A DNA stretch of 64,000 bases from the NCBI GenBank assembly GCA_019055375.1, contig JAHQIW010004394.1:1-64000 (forward strand). Reading direction: 5' to 3'. The position numbers were made by a program, and so were the translations under genes. The notes under the pieces are model-generated. The model saw only the letters and a program-made list of their open reading frames with translations, was not told the DNA's origin and did not search any database. Below, piece by piece: positions 19,378-32,400 of the stretch. The stretch's first letter is position 1. Each line of letters begins with the position of its first letter. Origin of the DNA: Parelaphostrongylus tenuis. Its lineage: Eukaryota > Nematoda > Chromadorea > Rhabditida > Metastrongylidae.

Positions 19378-22300
19378 CACAAACTCATCGTCGCTTCGAA
19401 GTATAATATTGCCGTCGTTGTTGCGAACAACCGCGAGGTAATTTCATTTTTACGCGTTCGGTACAGCGTCGTGAGCTGTTTTTGCACCACTGGTCGCCGC
19501 GTTCATGTGCCGTTGCGTCACTAATCGCCTCGCGGCTTGGTCCGTTTTCGTACCACTGACTGCCACGTCGATGAACCTTTTTCGTCACAGTGATCGTCGT
19601 GTCGCGTCCCGCCTTACGGAGGCTTTCTGTTATGAATATCCCTCTTCTCCCCGATACAAACTACTACTTATATGATTAATCCTAATCCTAGTCTGCTAAT
19701 CTGTTCATTCTTACATTGGGAATGGCTTGTTCCTTCGACCGGGAGCCTACTGAAGTCTCTTCAGTGATATACTGTCTTTTATTGGTGACAAAACCCGCTT
19801 CAATGGCGATGAAGATCTGACTTTTCACTAGAAACCTGCAATGCCGTTATTCGAGCGCGCTTCGCCAGCCGGTCGACCGCGCCGCATGCTAGGCCGTTAA
19901 ACAGCGTCGTTCCCAGCGTGTTAAATTGGTTATTTTTCCGTATAGTCAAAGGTTCCTTTGCCAGTTGGTTTTTGAGTGCTTTCAAAAGTAGTTCGACCTC
20001 TTCTTGAGACAATTCCTCTAGCCGTCTCCCTCATAATTTTATTCTTAGGCTGATAAACCTGTTAAGTAACATCTAGCTTTGCTTGTAGTCCCTTACCTTT
20101 GAAAGTGAAGTGCTTTGCATTCTTGAAGTATCGAATATTTAACGTTGATAGGCAGGCGGCGTCGCGCCGTCGCTTACGCAGCAATCGCAAGAGGCGGCAT
20201 CTGCACGTCTATGCGCGCCTGCTTTCCCACGAGACGCGCCGCTACCATTACAGCAACAGTGAAATTAAAGTCGCGCGCCACGGTACGAAACGTACCGTTT
20301 GGTCACTTAAGGGATTTGAGCATCTGTTGAACAATATCTCTCGTTTAGCTCGTTGCTTTTCGCAGTGTGGTTGATCAGCGAATCGAAGGCACAAAGTCGC
20401 GATTTAAGGTTACCACATTGGATGAGGAGGAGGTTTGTAGAAGTTATTCTATTCGTTTCCTATTAATTAATGACTTAATGAAAATCGGACTATAATCCCG
20501 ATGATGTAGAGTGGTGTGCAAAAAGGTTTGCGTCAGCCGGGATTTGAACCAAGATCGGTGCAAAGGTTTAGCACATGCTCCCGAAAGAGAGAGATTTGGT
20601 TCAAATCCCGGCTGACGCAAACGTTTTTGCGCACCACTCTACATCATTGGGTTTATAGAAACATCATAACACTGCATTAGGCGGTCAAATAAAATAATCT
20701 CGAAAATCAGACTACTATTCTATTTTTCCGCTTAGAGCGATATAGTGAGCATTGGTTTGAACGCTGACGACTCTTTTTTGGGAGTGCTCGTAAACAGGCA
20801 ACAAGGATGTTTTGTTCTAATATACGCTGTCTTGGCGCTATCTGCTGATATCTCTGGCGAGGTTTGTGGCATGTATCATCTACTTTACATCAGTAAACTG
20901 TGATATCTTGATAGTTTAGGCTTTCGCTTTATCAACGATTCGAATTGGAAACGCGATTTCCAAAGGACTTGCATTCGAATGGAATCCGACTACTTCAGAT
21001 ATCTTTGCGGCTTCGGACGATGAGAAAACATTGAGCGTTTGCAAACTTGATCTCGATGTTAGTGTGTAATTTCGTACTTTCAATCATTGGTCAACTTTTC
21101 TTTTTTTTTTTCATGGCACTGAGAGCGCATGCGGCGCAGTGGTTAGAAGTGCTGTGCGTCGCACACGAGGTGAATAGTTAGATTTCGCGCTCACGACTCA
21201 CTAAGCCATCCATCCCTCCGGGTCGGTAAAGTGGTACCAGACAGGTCTCAGACTTGTCTGGGAGGATAAGCAGCACTGACTCGGTTCAGCGGGAGGTCAC
21301 CGCGGTCACTGTAAAGGCCAGATCATGCAGTCATCACGTCAAACGAACTTGAAAATTGAAGTCGAATGCATGACGCATCCCTCAGGGACTGATCAACGCG
21401 AGAGCCTTATCCTACTATCATGGCACCAGCAGTATCGTCGGTTACAAAGATGAACTACACATATATCTGTGTCAGCAGTTTTTCACCTGTGCGGTAGGTT
21501 AGGGGGTTTTCTTTGTCTGACATATTCTTTATTTCTGACAACCATTTTGAGCTATGCATGTGGTCTATTATAGAGCAACTTATAGAGCCCGATACACGTG
21601 TTTCGACCTTGACAGTTTTATCAGTCGGGCGGTACCCTTCGTTTTTAGCCAGTCCGTTTGAGAGAACCCAACACCTCACTAAGAATAGGCACTGACTTAC
21701 ATTTTACACGATGCATGAAGCGAGATTATCACTGAATGGGATGTACACTCGATCGCTCTTGACCGTTATCGCCAAGAATATCGTACTTTTCGTTCTCTAA
21801 TGATAGCACTTTCTATTCAGTGATAAATTTACTTAATAGATCGTGTAAAATGGTCGCCGTCGCCTACCTACTCTTGGTAACGGGGTTAGTTTCTCGCTAG
21901 AGGAATGGCTGAACCGATTAATGAGACTGTCAAGGTCGAAACACGTGTGTTGAGCTCCATAAGTTGCCACATAAAAGACTATATACACGGCTCAAAAATG
22001 ATTACCAGGCATATTGAAAGTTGAGCGTGCTCCTGAGAAAACACTCGAAACGAAAGGTATCCTTTATTCATTGTCGACCTGTTGATCATGGAGTTCTTCG
22101 AGCTCTCATCATTAAAACTTCCACTTTTCCTTATCGCGTACAGCAGTAATGCCGCTAGCCTTCCTCGCTCCTGGAATCTGTGGAGCATCGTGTCTTTCTT
22201 CTACACTTTTCGTGTAGAATTTGGACCATCGGTCCTGTGGTCTACCTGCCAAGCGCTTGACATCCCGAGGAATCCAGTCGATAACGGCTTTCGTCCGTCA

Positions 22301-25093
22301 GCTCCCGTAGAAGCGCTTTCCGGGTTCAGCCCACCTTATTTTCGATAGCCTGGCGTGTATAATGGCGTCATTGATCTTCGGTCATTGACGGAGGTCAAGA
22401 TCTCCGATCCTTTTCCCGTACTCCCAGTATCGACCCATCGAGTGCGTGTCGAATGACGCCAAGCAGTCTTTCATTCTGCTTAATAACTACCTGGTTTCTG
22501 ATGCGTACGTTAAGGCAGGGAGAACCGCTGATTGAAAAAGGTGAACACGGTGTCGCGTTTTTTCTTTACTAGATTCTCGATGCTCTTGAACGTTCCCAAG
22601 CCACTCGTTCCCTCCTGCTCAACGTTAGAGCTACGTCTTTCATCACATTGACTTCCCCCTAAGTAAACTTAACTCGAAGACTCGGAGATATTTGCACCGT
22701 TGAGCGTGACTGGGGCATTCGAAACTAATCCGTCTCCAACAAATCTACCGTTAGGTAATGTTTGGGTACAGTAAAGCGTTTTTTGGGAATCTGTGTCAGT
22801 CGAATGTGAAAGTGAAATTGTTCTGATTTTTTTCCATTCGCAGAACCCTTCAAAATACGGTATTGTTGGCGAGAAAAAGCTTGATGCAAATATTCATGAA
22901 ATTTCGTGGAGTCCGAAAGGAAAACAACTCGTGGTCGGTGATGCACTTGGGAGGATCTACCAAATGAAGCCAGAACTCGAAGTATGCTTTTTTTTCTAGT
23001 TTTACTTCTAACCGTTAATGGAAGGCACTTAATTCATTTCTCGTAAACGGCGCGCGATTTTCGGTTTTTTTGAGGATTTCTTCTCATTTTGTCCATAAAA
23101 AATGATGGATTTTGTATCACTCGATACCGCATAATTTTCTCTACACGCTCATTTACTTATGTGCACACAATTCTTATATGCGAAGAAATCTCTGGATGTT
23201 AATTGTGTCATCTCTTTTAGTTTCTATAATGCCTCTGAGAACCTCGTGAGCCAAATTTAGCTCCGGAATCGCTGAGATTTGTGATATCGCATCAGTATTG
23301 ATCTAGTATAGTGAGTCAAAAGCTATCCGCGGATTCTAGCCGACCAACTGAAGCACTACGAGTGTATAACTTCATTTAATTATCGCTGCTACCGCGTACT
23401 AAGAAGGGTCTTGCCAGAAAATAGGCACAATGTTAAAATTGCCACCATTCAAGGTTTTCAAAACCATTACGATTCTAACAGAAAAGCTCTGCTCGACGAA
23501 AAAGACCTATGAAAAGCTGAGGGTCGAACACAACCCTCACCGTCCTCAAAGGGTTAATCTCTGACTGACATTGACTGACATGCAGCATACTTTTGTTCAG
23601 GTAGAATATCTTGTAATTTATTTAGCTTGTTCGCATGACAAGTCCTCCACAAATGGCTACTGGAGTCAGAGTGGTGTGCCTGTGTTGGCTCTCTACGACG
23701 GAGTGGCTTGTTGCATACTCGGACGATCAGAATTCATGCACATCCACGTTTATTTTGAGTATCAAAAAGGTTTGAAGCACATCTCTATGATTTCAAATCA
23801 TGTTCCTTTTAGTGTCACCGTTGATCCCCGAGACTGTTAAGTTCATCGTTGCGTAGCGCATTTGAACTCAGCGCCCATGCGCTGTGATGTAATCAGTCGA
23901 AATAATTGATAAATTCGATATATTTTAGTGTAGCCCAAATTTACTTATTCAGGAATCAGTAACATTTTTCGTTTGAGGTTCGAAACCATACAACTATATC
24001 ATTCGTATGCTTTTGTAAGTATGCTTGTTTGTTGTTTGAGGACAAGCCACCGACATGGAATCCGATAAATTTGCCTCTCCAGTCATCATTCGGTGTCACA
24101 ACAAAGCTCTTGGTAGATTGGAATCTTGTCCTGATTGTAACGCCTGGATCTAGTCAACTTCTTTCTTTGTCCAAGCACCCTGTGGTGAGCGGTATTTATT
24201 TTTGAACGCATCTTTTCTTTTACTATATTCAGGTTTTTTATGACCAATGTCTAGCTTACTGAGCTTTAAACGTAGGAGTTAGGTACCCACGGGTAGCTTG
24301 CTTGTCAATCCGGAGGATTAGGTAGGAGCTCTAGAGGAGGCGATTCCTAGTAGCCTTCCATGTACTTCAGCCGCTTCGTAGTTGGTATTTGTCCAATTTT
24401 AATCAGAAAAAGTATGTCAAATCGTCACAGCGGGAAGAAGGTTTCCGTCCACTAGAGTCCCTTGAGCCTCAGGGAGGCACACGGTCGCTTTGGTTTGTGT
24501 GTGATTCCTCTATCCTTTGCCACGGGGCACGCCACATGCCTGCCTTTTCGATTTACCGGGCAGAGATTTTTCAGTGAAGGAGGGTCGTAGACGCACTCTT
24601 AATAGCATCGTTTTTCTAGGACTTGGTCTGTCACGCCTCTTATTTCGCTGCCTGAACCAGCAATGACCGATTTTATAACTGGTATCGCTGTCAACCTTTC
24701 AAATACAGAAGTTTGCACTATTGGTGAGAGTACAAATTTTTTTATCGGAAATAACTTTAGCTTTTCTATCGACCGCTTTATTATTAGTATGAGTCCCAAT
24801 AAGGCGAAATAGATACCTGTAAATCACTAGACCTAAAAGCTCAAAACATGTTATGTTCTTATCAGCATGATAACTTCCCAAAACTTCTCGCCACCTAAAA
24901 ACTTTCCAGTCAATATCGTAGACAGCACCTTGGTCTTTCATAAAAACCTGATCTTATGAATTATTGGATGACTCTTAATTAAAGGAGACTTCTCAACTCG
25001 TCGCCTTCCTACTGTGGTGCTTTTGCGTAGTAATGGTTCACTGCATTCATTTTGGATCGCGCCACCATCGAAGGACTATCCAGACTGCTATAT
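19378..25093 (+). CDS. NUP214: NUP214 N-terminal beta-propeller exons
   Basis: Sub-entry of the gene above. In order: KLIVASKYNIAVVVANN (19378-19437, start phase 0, first blade); a candidate exon 20366-20432 (RFKVTTLDEEE) whose end phase fits the next; VSIGLNADDSFLGVLVN (20736-20861); GLAFEWNPTTSDIFAAS (20920-21057); HEISWSPKGKQLVVG (22844-22981); VCLCWLSTTEWLVAYS (23626-23769); KLLVDWNLVLIVTPGSSQ (24041-24184); LPEPAMTDFITGIAV (24620-24723); TVVLLRSNGSLHSFWI (24985-25093). Each string has a counterpart, in the same order, in the propeller of animal NUP214. A 15-nt candidate microexon (23586-23600) may precede 23626. The junction 24184/24620 does not keep frame, so a small exon or a base is missing there. 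The ATG exon and the strand after ...ANNRE are also missing. Confidence 0.88.
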
Positions 25094-28000
25094 GTGAGTC
25101 AATCAAACGCCACAAATAAATAATTAATAACTATGTGCTTGCCTCTATCCCAGATCCATCAAGTCTTTTAACGTTCGAATACTGACAGCCTAGCTAGTTT
25201 ACATCGAAGAAAAGGCGGTAACAAAGCGGTTATCTCCGTGGTGTAGTGTTGGAGGCGTCTTGGTACAAGTGAGACGCGGGTTGTATTCCCAAGTGGTGTT
25301 GGATCTCTTGAATGCCACTTGACTTTTTCAAATGTATAATTAGAGCTTAATCAGATAAGCAGCAGCGGTTGATTGGTGATTGGTTAATAGTCCAAGCATG
25401 TATCAACATCTTTACAGTGCTTAGTTTAACTCAACGAAAAGCACATGCTCAAGAGATTGATCAGCGCTAAATCCATTATCCTTCGATTTTTGCCGTAAAT
25501 TTTGAAGTGCACTGAAGGGAGAGTATTAGTCAGTATCAAGTGTGATACTAGTTTCGCGACTTCGAAAGCATGCCAGGCTTGACGCCTATACGAGCCTTGC
25601 CTTTGCTGTGTCCGTCATCCTTTATACATTGTTTTTATACGTATATATGTCAACAAATAGGAGCCTAGGGTGGCGCAATTGGAGGTAATCTACGACACAC
25701 ATGTGGTCGCTCATTTCGATCTCGCGTTCAAGATTCACGCAGCCTTCCATCCATGGACCCACGCATAACAACCACCGCCTCTCTCTAACTGTGAAATATC
25801 ATATACATTTGTATATTTACATATTTAGTATATACATGTGTATACATACATCTACTTATAAACATATATTCATTTGCAACTATACAAGCAACATCGGTTA
25901 TATTTTTTTCAGACCATCAGTTCCAATAGATATCAGTATGATTCGTCATGGTATTCGTCCGTATCCAACTGGGCCCTGTGATTCAGTCACGATATCTGTG
26001 CCATCAACTATGGGAATAACTACTGTTACTGCTCCTAGCGTTTCTACATCTATGGCATTACAGCCAACATATAAACCATCTACGACTCCTTTGTTTTCAA
26101 CTGTGCCATTTGGCTTCGCTAAAGTGGATCCAAATAGTTCACAAGCGAAAAAGATTCGATCACAACCCAAAGTCCTCTAACCATTAGTAGTTTTGGAACG
26201 AGAACAATAGCTTCAACAGCTCCAATTGGACAGAAGTTGGCTGCTGAACCTCCAGGTATGTTCAAGGTTTTCACTAAGGAATCTCAAGCGTACGGTAACC
26301 ATTTTTGCATCTTTCAGGTCTTTCTCTTAGTCTTAAACCATCTATTGGAACTGGTTTCCACGTCACCGGTACTAAGCAAGATTTGCCTACATTTGCATTA
26401 CAGAAGGAAAAATCTTTGTCAGAAATGAAGTGGAATGTAAGTTTGCAAGTGTCCTAATAGTATCCCAGCCTGTTCGTATTCACATGTTTTTTAGACTGTT
26501 GATCGCAATGAAGCTAGTCGAAAGTGATTTGTCTGCTACTCGGACCTCAACTGAAGAATCGATAAAACTTTTTCTCAAGAGCTGGGACAATTACCATAGA
26601 AACTCGCATTCATTTTGTATAAATCTACGCAATGCTGGGAATCATTTCGATAAGACAGGTGTGTTATGTATGGTTTGACTTTTTTGTCTAAAATTGATTG
26701 TAGGTGTTGTTCAAAAATCTGAAAAGGATGCGGTAAACTGGTTAACCATTTCCCTTCTCCTCTCTCACCTTTTACAACTGATATCTTATATAGAAATTCC
26801 CGTAATGGTGATGTATTTATACAGTATAAGTCTACATCTACGGAAGGTCTTGAAACAAGTTTTGTTAAAGTGCCAGTTTTCCTACTGTTCAAAATACGTT
26901 TGATTGGAAATCAAGCTTTGTCATTCAGTTGGATCACTCAGCCACGTAGATAATGTTGAAGCAATCGATGAAGTTCAGCAGATGATTATCGAGTTAGAAA
27001 ATGAAATGAACGAGCTGACATGCACATTGAAAGGTAGGCCATTTCGTTTTCTATGGTGATGGCCAATTTGACGTTAGTTATATCCAAAAGTTTGCAACAC
27101 ATTACTGTTCTCGGGACGCAATTTTCAACTGTGAGGAGAAGATCTTTTCTTTCTTCTCTAGAATTTTAGAGGTCGTTCGATAGCATCTCGGCGATCACGG
27201 TTATATATTTCTTTCTTGAGAAAACCCTTTTAGAATGCGGCAGCAGCGTAAATACGATCATGTTTATATATATGTAGTAATATATAATATATATATATAT
27301 AAGCATGTGTACGCATTTATACATATATATATATATACTATATATATATATGTATATGTGCGCATATATACATATGAATGTTTGTATATATATGCATATA
27401 TTGTGTGTATGAATATGAATACGTATATTGTGTATGAATATGTACATACATATATATATTATATATATATATATATATATATGTGCGCAACCATATATAT
27501 ATACATATATATATGTACATGTGTATACATTCTAAACATATACACAAAATACATATACAAAATACAAAATACATAAATGTATTACATATATGTATACATA
27601 TGCATATACATTTATATATGTGCATATATATATAAGTATAACATATTTACATATATACATATATGTACACATGTATATACTTATATACATAGGTAGACAT
27701 AAACATATCCATGCAAGCATATACATGTGTACATGTGTTTATACAAATGTATATACATGTGTATGCACAGGTATATGCATATGTATTGATACACATATAC
27801 ATATACGTACATGCACATACATATACACATACATGTAGACGTATATGTATTATACATTGGCGTACATATATGCATGCATGTATAATATGCACATACATGT
27901 ACATATGTACATATGATATATACATGTATATATCCACAAACCTTACCCAAGAAAGATGGTCGCCGATTGTAAACTCAGGTTTTGTCTTCGTCGTTACGGC

Positions 28001-29433
28001 GCAACAAAAAAGGTGTTTGAAGGAGAAAAGAACACTAGCGGAGTTGAATGAAATTCAAACTATTAAGGATCATTGAAATATAAGGAAAAAACGAACGGGT
28101 ATGCGTAGAGTGTGAATCGTGATCTTATTTTCATTACCGCAACGCTTTACTGTTTTTTTTCTAACTATGGTTCCAAATTCTCGAGATTAAAGACACCAGA
28201 TAATTGCTAGATATCTGACGGGAAAGTGAAGAAAAATTTGTCCTCAAAGGTTGAATAATGCATCTCGTTAACACGAACGTGCCGTTTCAGCAGTATAAAA
28301 GGTTGTGAATACGAAATGTAGATGTGAAAATGTCAGAGTTCTGTGAGACGATTCGATTTTTTTTTATAGAAAAGAAGCATCTTATCAGCGGAAATGCTGC
28401 ATCGAGGAAGCAGTGCACGAATGCAAGCCTGTTCGCTAGTTATCCTCTGAACTACCAGGTTGCCTCTTATACATAACTCTTTTCATTTTATAACCTCATT
28501 CTTAATTTTCAAGTGTTTCCCTCCTTTGGTTCGCTTTTTTGAATTCAAAAACAGTTTTATAATATATTCGTGATCTTACTGGTTTTTCGACTGCTTGCTG
28601 TGATTCATTAGCAGCTAGAGCCTTTACGAATGAGAATTCGAAAGATGAAGGTTTCTATGTTGCCTTTTTTATCGCGTTAGGAGTATCTGATCTTTCTTAG
28701 GTTTTTTTGCTTCCAATTGCTTGCATTTCAGGCTTCCCAAACAAAACAGCGATATAAGGGTTGAAAAAAGTTCTGGAAATTTTTAAAATTTTCCTTACTA
28801 TACCCAAATTTATCAATAAAAATAGCAACAACTATTCTTCGGATTATGGAAGACCATTTTCCACGATTTTTTTCCATGGTTTTGCAAGATTCCTGATCTG
28901 CTCAAAGTACTGTTACGGCTCCTTTAAATCGAAAAATTCTTGACATTTTTCTTCAACTTCCTCAAATGATTCAGATGAACGGCCTTCAAAAGTGTTGTAT
29001 TGATCGAAAAAGGCATAACTGGATTAAGCTCAAGCCGATCTTGGCAAGGCTTCTTGTGGACAAAGTCAAAGTGGTGCAACTTGTTGACAGCGGTCCGCTG
29101 TGAAACAGGAATCTCTTTACTCAAATTGCGAGTGCTCAATGAAGGTTCATATTCCCAAGGGGCATGCAAGTCACTTTCATTAAACAGATGGCAAGACAGA
29201 GCCAAGCATGTCTTCGAGATCAAAATTGCCTTTTTTGAACCACTCACGGCATTTGCCCACAGTCGACTTTGTCACCTTACCATGCATTCACCTTCATTAA
29301 TCTCATCCACGGATTAAGAATCGTTAAAACTTTCTTCCATAATTGTCTGATCAACACACGGAAATCAGAATAAGCATTTTGGAGCATAAGTCAATGAGCT
29401 ATATATATAGATATACAATATACATATAAATAT

Positions 29434-29469
<36 letters not shown>

Positions 29470-32400
29470 CAAAACTTAGAAAAAACGACTTTGTAAAATT
29501 CTCCACAACTTTTTTGTTCAACCCAATATTTGAGTTTTTACAACTTTTCAAACACAAGCTCAACAGTTGTAGACATCATATGTGCATTCGGGGAAAAAAA
29601 ATCACTTGTTCAATCGCTCGATCTTATTTTCCGCTTTTTTTCGTTCGATTTTTGTGGACTTCAGACACATCGAAATTCAATCGTGGTAGAATAGGAGAGT
29701 TTTCTGGTCACCATAAGAGTATCAAATCTATTCAGAATCCCCAATTATTGGTTAAAAATTTATAGAATATGCCGGTTTTCCTTTTCGAAATCCGATACGC
29801 CCTTTCGTCGATGCAGAATAGAAACACCCGGCCCAGACAGGATTATACCAGAACACCTGAATGACCTACCGCCAGTCTTCATCACCACCCTGGCTCGGCT
29901 CTCGCTCTCTACCTGGCCAAAATGTAAGGTTCTTGATCAATGGAAAACCAATAAGACCATAAACTCTTTTACACGAGTCATTTTAAATAGGATCGAAAGA
30001 ACACTGGACGAAAGACAGTCGTGCAAACATCAGGGTTTCGAGTCGGGTTTTTGTACCGTTGAAGATATCCTAACGATTTCAAGACACTGGAAGTATCACA
30101 AGAAAAAAACTAGCGCTCTGCCTCGCTTTCGTCGATGTGACGAAAGCCGGTGATTTGATGAAAATAGAAGCAGTCATAGACGCTCTGGATAGCCATAGCT
30201 CCATATTTGGCACATAACGATTCTTCGTGAGCTATATGAAGATTTCACAACCCAGTCATCGCCATCATACAGTAATATTGCTATCGACTCCAGAAAGTGT
30301 GTTCGACATAAATCTCGCCAAAATCTATCACTGCCACCTTCCAAAACGTCATGTGAACTTGGGAATGGGACAGCGTGAAACTGAAAATCGACAGTCGACC
30401 ATCACATCACATTCCCTTCACTAATGAAATTATTAAGCATCAGCCAGGTAGATGAGCTCCGACTTAATGTAACGAAAGCTGTTTATGAGGAAGGAAAGGG
30501 TTTTGAATGTCCATTCACGCTTAACGAAACTAACCTCTCCGATTGCTCCAGTCTATCTAGGTCGTGAAGTCATATAATGAACGACCTAGCTCCAGAATTG
30601 CGCTGGTGGAAATGAGCGATTTGGGCACTGTCTGACAATATTGAGGACGTGGTGAGAGGACGAAGAGCATCCGACTCTGTGCCCACCTTTACAACTCGAG
30701 GTCAACCCTGCCCTTACGTAGGCACAGAAACCTGGTCGTCATGTAAGCAAGGTGGAAGATCACTTGGAGTTATTGAACGCGCAGTCGAAATATCGATACT
30801 AGGAGTATCTCGTATCTCGCAAATGAGGGAAAGGATCCGAAGTTCCGACCTACGTCAGCGATCGACAATCAAAAACGCCATTCTACACGCAAGGATATTG
30901 AAAATAAGGTTGGCTAGACACGTGATGCGCTTCAACGACAACCGATGGTCGCGAGCCGTTACTGACTGGTTTTACTCGGGATATCAGGCAATCTACGAGA
31001 TGACCACCGTCATAATGGTCGATTTCTTCACGAAAAGCCTAGTGAAAGATATGATGCTTAACAAATTGCTAGCAGGAAAACTGCTCGCTGGGCTTCTTTC
31101 GCACGTGATAGGGAAGAGTTTGTACACACCGGCTCACTCGACTGTCAGCGAGGCGAAAGGTGACAAAGATGGGACAACTAACGTATTCCAAGTGATGAGT
31201 TCATTGGTAGTTTATTTGTGTTCGTTCAAAGTTGAGACATTGGCCGAATATGGCAGTGCTTAAGTGAAGTTAACGGTTAGCAAGGTGATAAGCAAGGCTC
31301 TAATTCGATCTCCTTCCAACACTCCCGTGTTGTCAGTCAATGAACTCCTTATACTGGCTACCTTCACGATCACTAGGGGAATCTTCTCAACCAGCATTCT
31401 ACACATTCTTTTTAGAGACAATATCTTCAAGCAATAGCCGGAACAACACTCTATATGTTCGAAGGCCTTTATGAGGAACGAATGAATGCTAGGAAGCGAA
31501 TCAATTCAGGAAGTGCTGGGTTCCGTTCAGTAGAAATATGATAACTGCTCGTGTAAAATAAAAGGAAAGTTGAAAGGTTTGTTTGCTACTGACGGAACCA
31601 TCGGTGACGTTTGCACGATGAAATAAGCACGCCAGGTAGTGGACTCTTGTAATAAACGTTTCAAATGGTTTGGTCACAAAAGAGCGTGTGTGGCGAAGTG
31701 GATAGAAGTGCTTGACGATACGCACGTAGTCGATGGCCCGTTCGCGCGCTCAAGACTCACCAGGCAGGTCGGCGAATTGGTACGAGACTTGCCTGTGATG
31801 ATAGCACGGACTGACTTCATCTATTAATAGGTCACCGCGAGTCAATTCAAAGGTCAGTTATGCATGCAATCACTTCTGACCATTCTAGATGAAGGCGAAT
31901 GCGTGCCGTATCCTCAAGGATTGACGAACGCTAAAGGCTTTGTACTCTAAAGCCTGTGATTACGAATTTCGAGATGTGTTTTTATTGTCTTCCTGCATTG
32001 GTCCCAATTTTGTGGTGAAGCGAGCGTAATCACAACCGTGTTAATTTTTTGATAAGTATCATTCTAGAGTATCATACTAGAGTATGATGAGTATTATACT
32101 AGACTTTTCAAGGAAAATTCGGTTTTTATTGTTGTGTTGCAGCGAACTCAATATGAAAGTCTTGTACAGAAGTATGAAGACTTCGTGGTGAAACTTCATA
32201 AAGCGAAAAAGATAATAACGGAAACAAAGAAGATCTCAGTAAGTCTTTGCTTTGATTATCCTTTCAGGACGGCAATTGATTGATCGCATAGCGCGAATCG
32301 CAAGTGATGTGAGACTGTCGTTATTCAATTAGAGTTTTCTGTCCCCGTTTTGAAAATCGGGTTTCTTGTTATACTTTGATACTTCCTAATTTTTCTACCT

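Noticed and set aside
27450..27490. Regularly repeated short units that could suggest a CRISPR-like array
   Set aside because: Simple TA microsatellite with no unique spacers, in a eukaryotic genome.
27166..28076. Several open frames of 80-120 codons on both strands
   Set aside because: Translations are Tyr/Ile/His repeats created by the TA/TG microsatellite.
30649..31263. Longest open frame in the window (204 codons)
   Set aside because: Its first two thirds are an RTE LINE C-terminal remnant and the remainder runs on into unrelated intron sequence.
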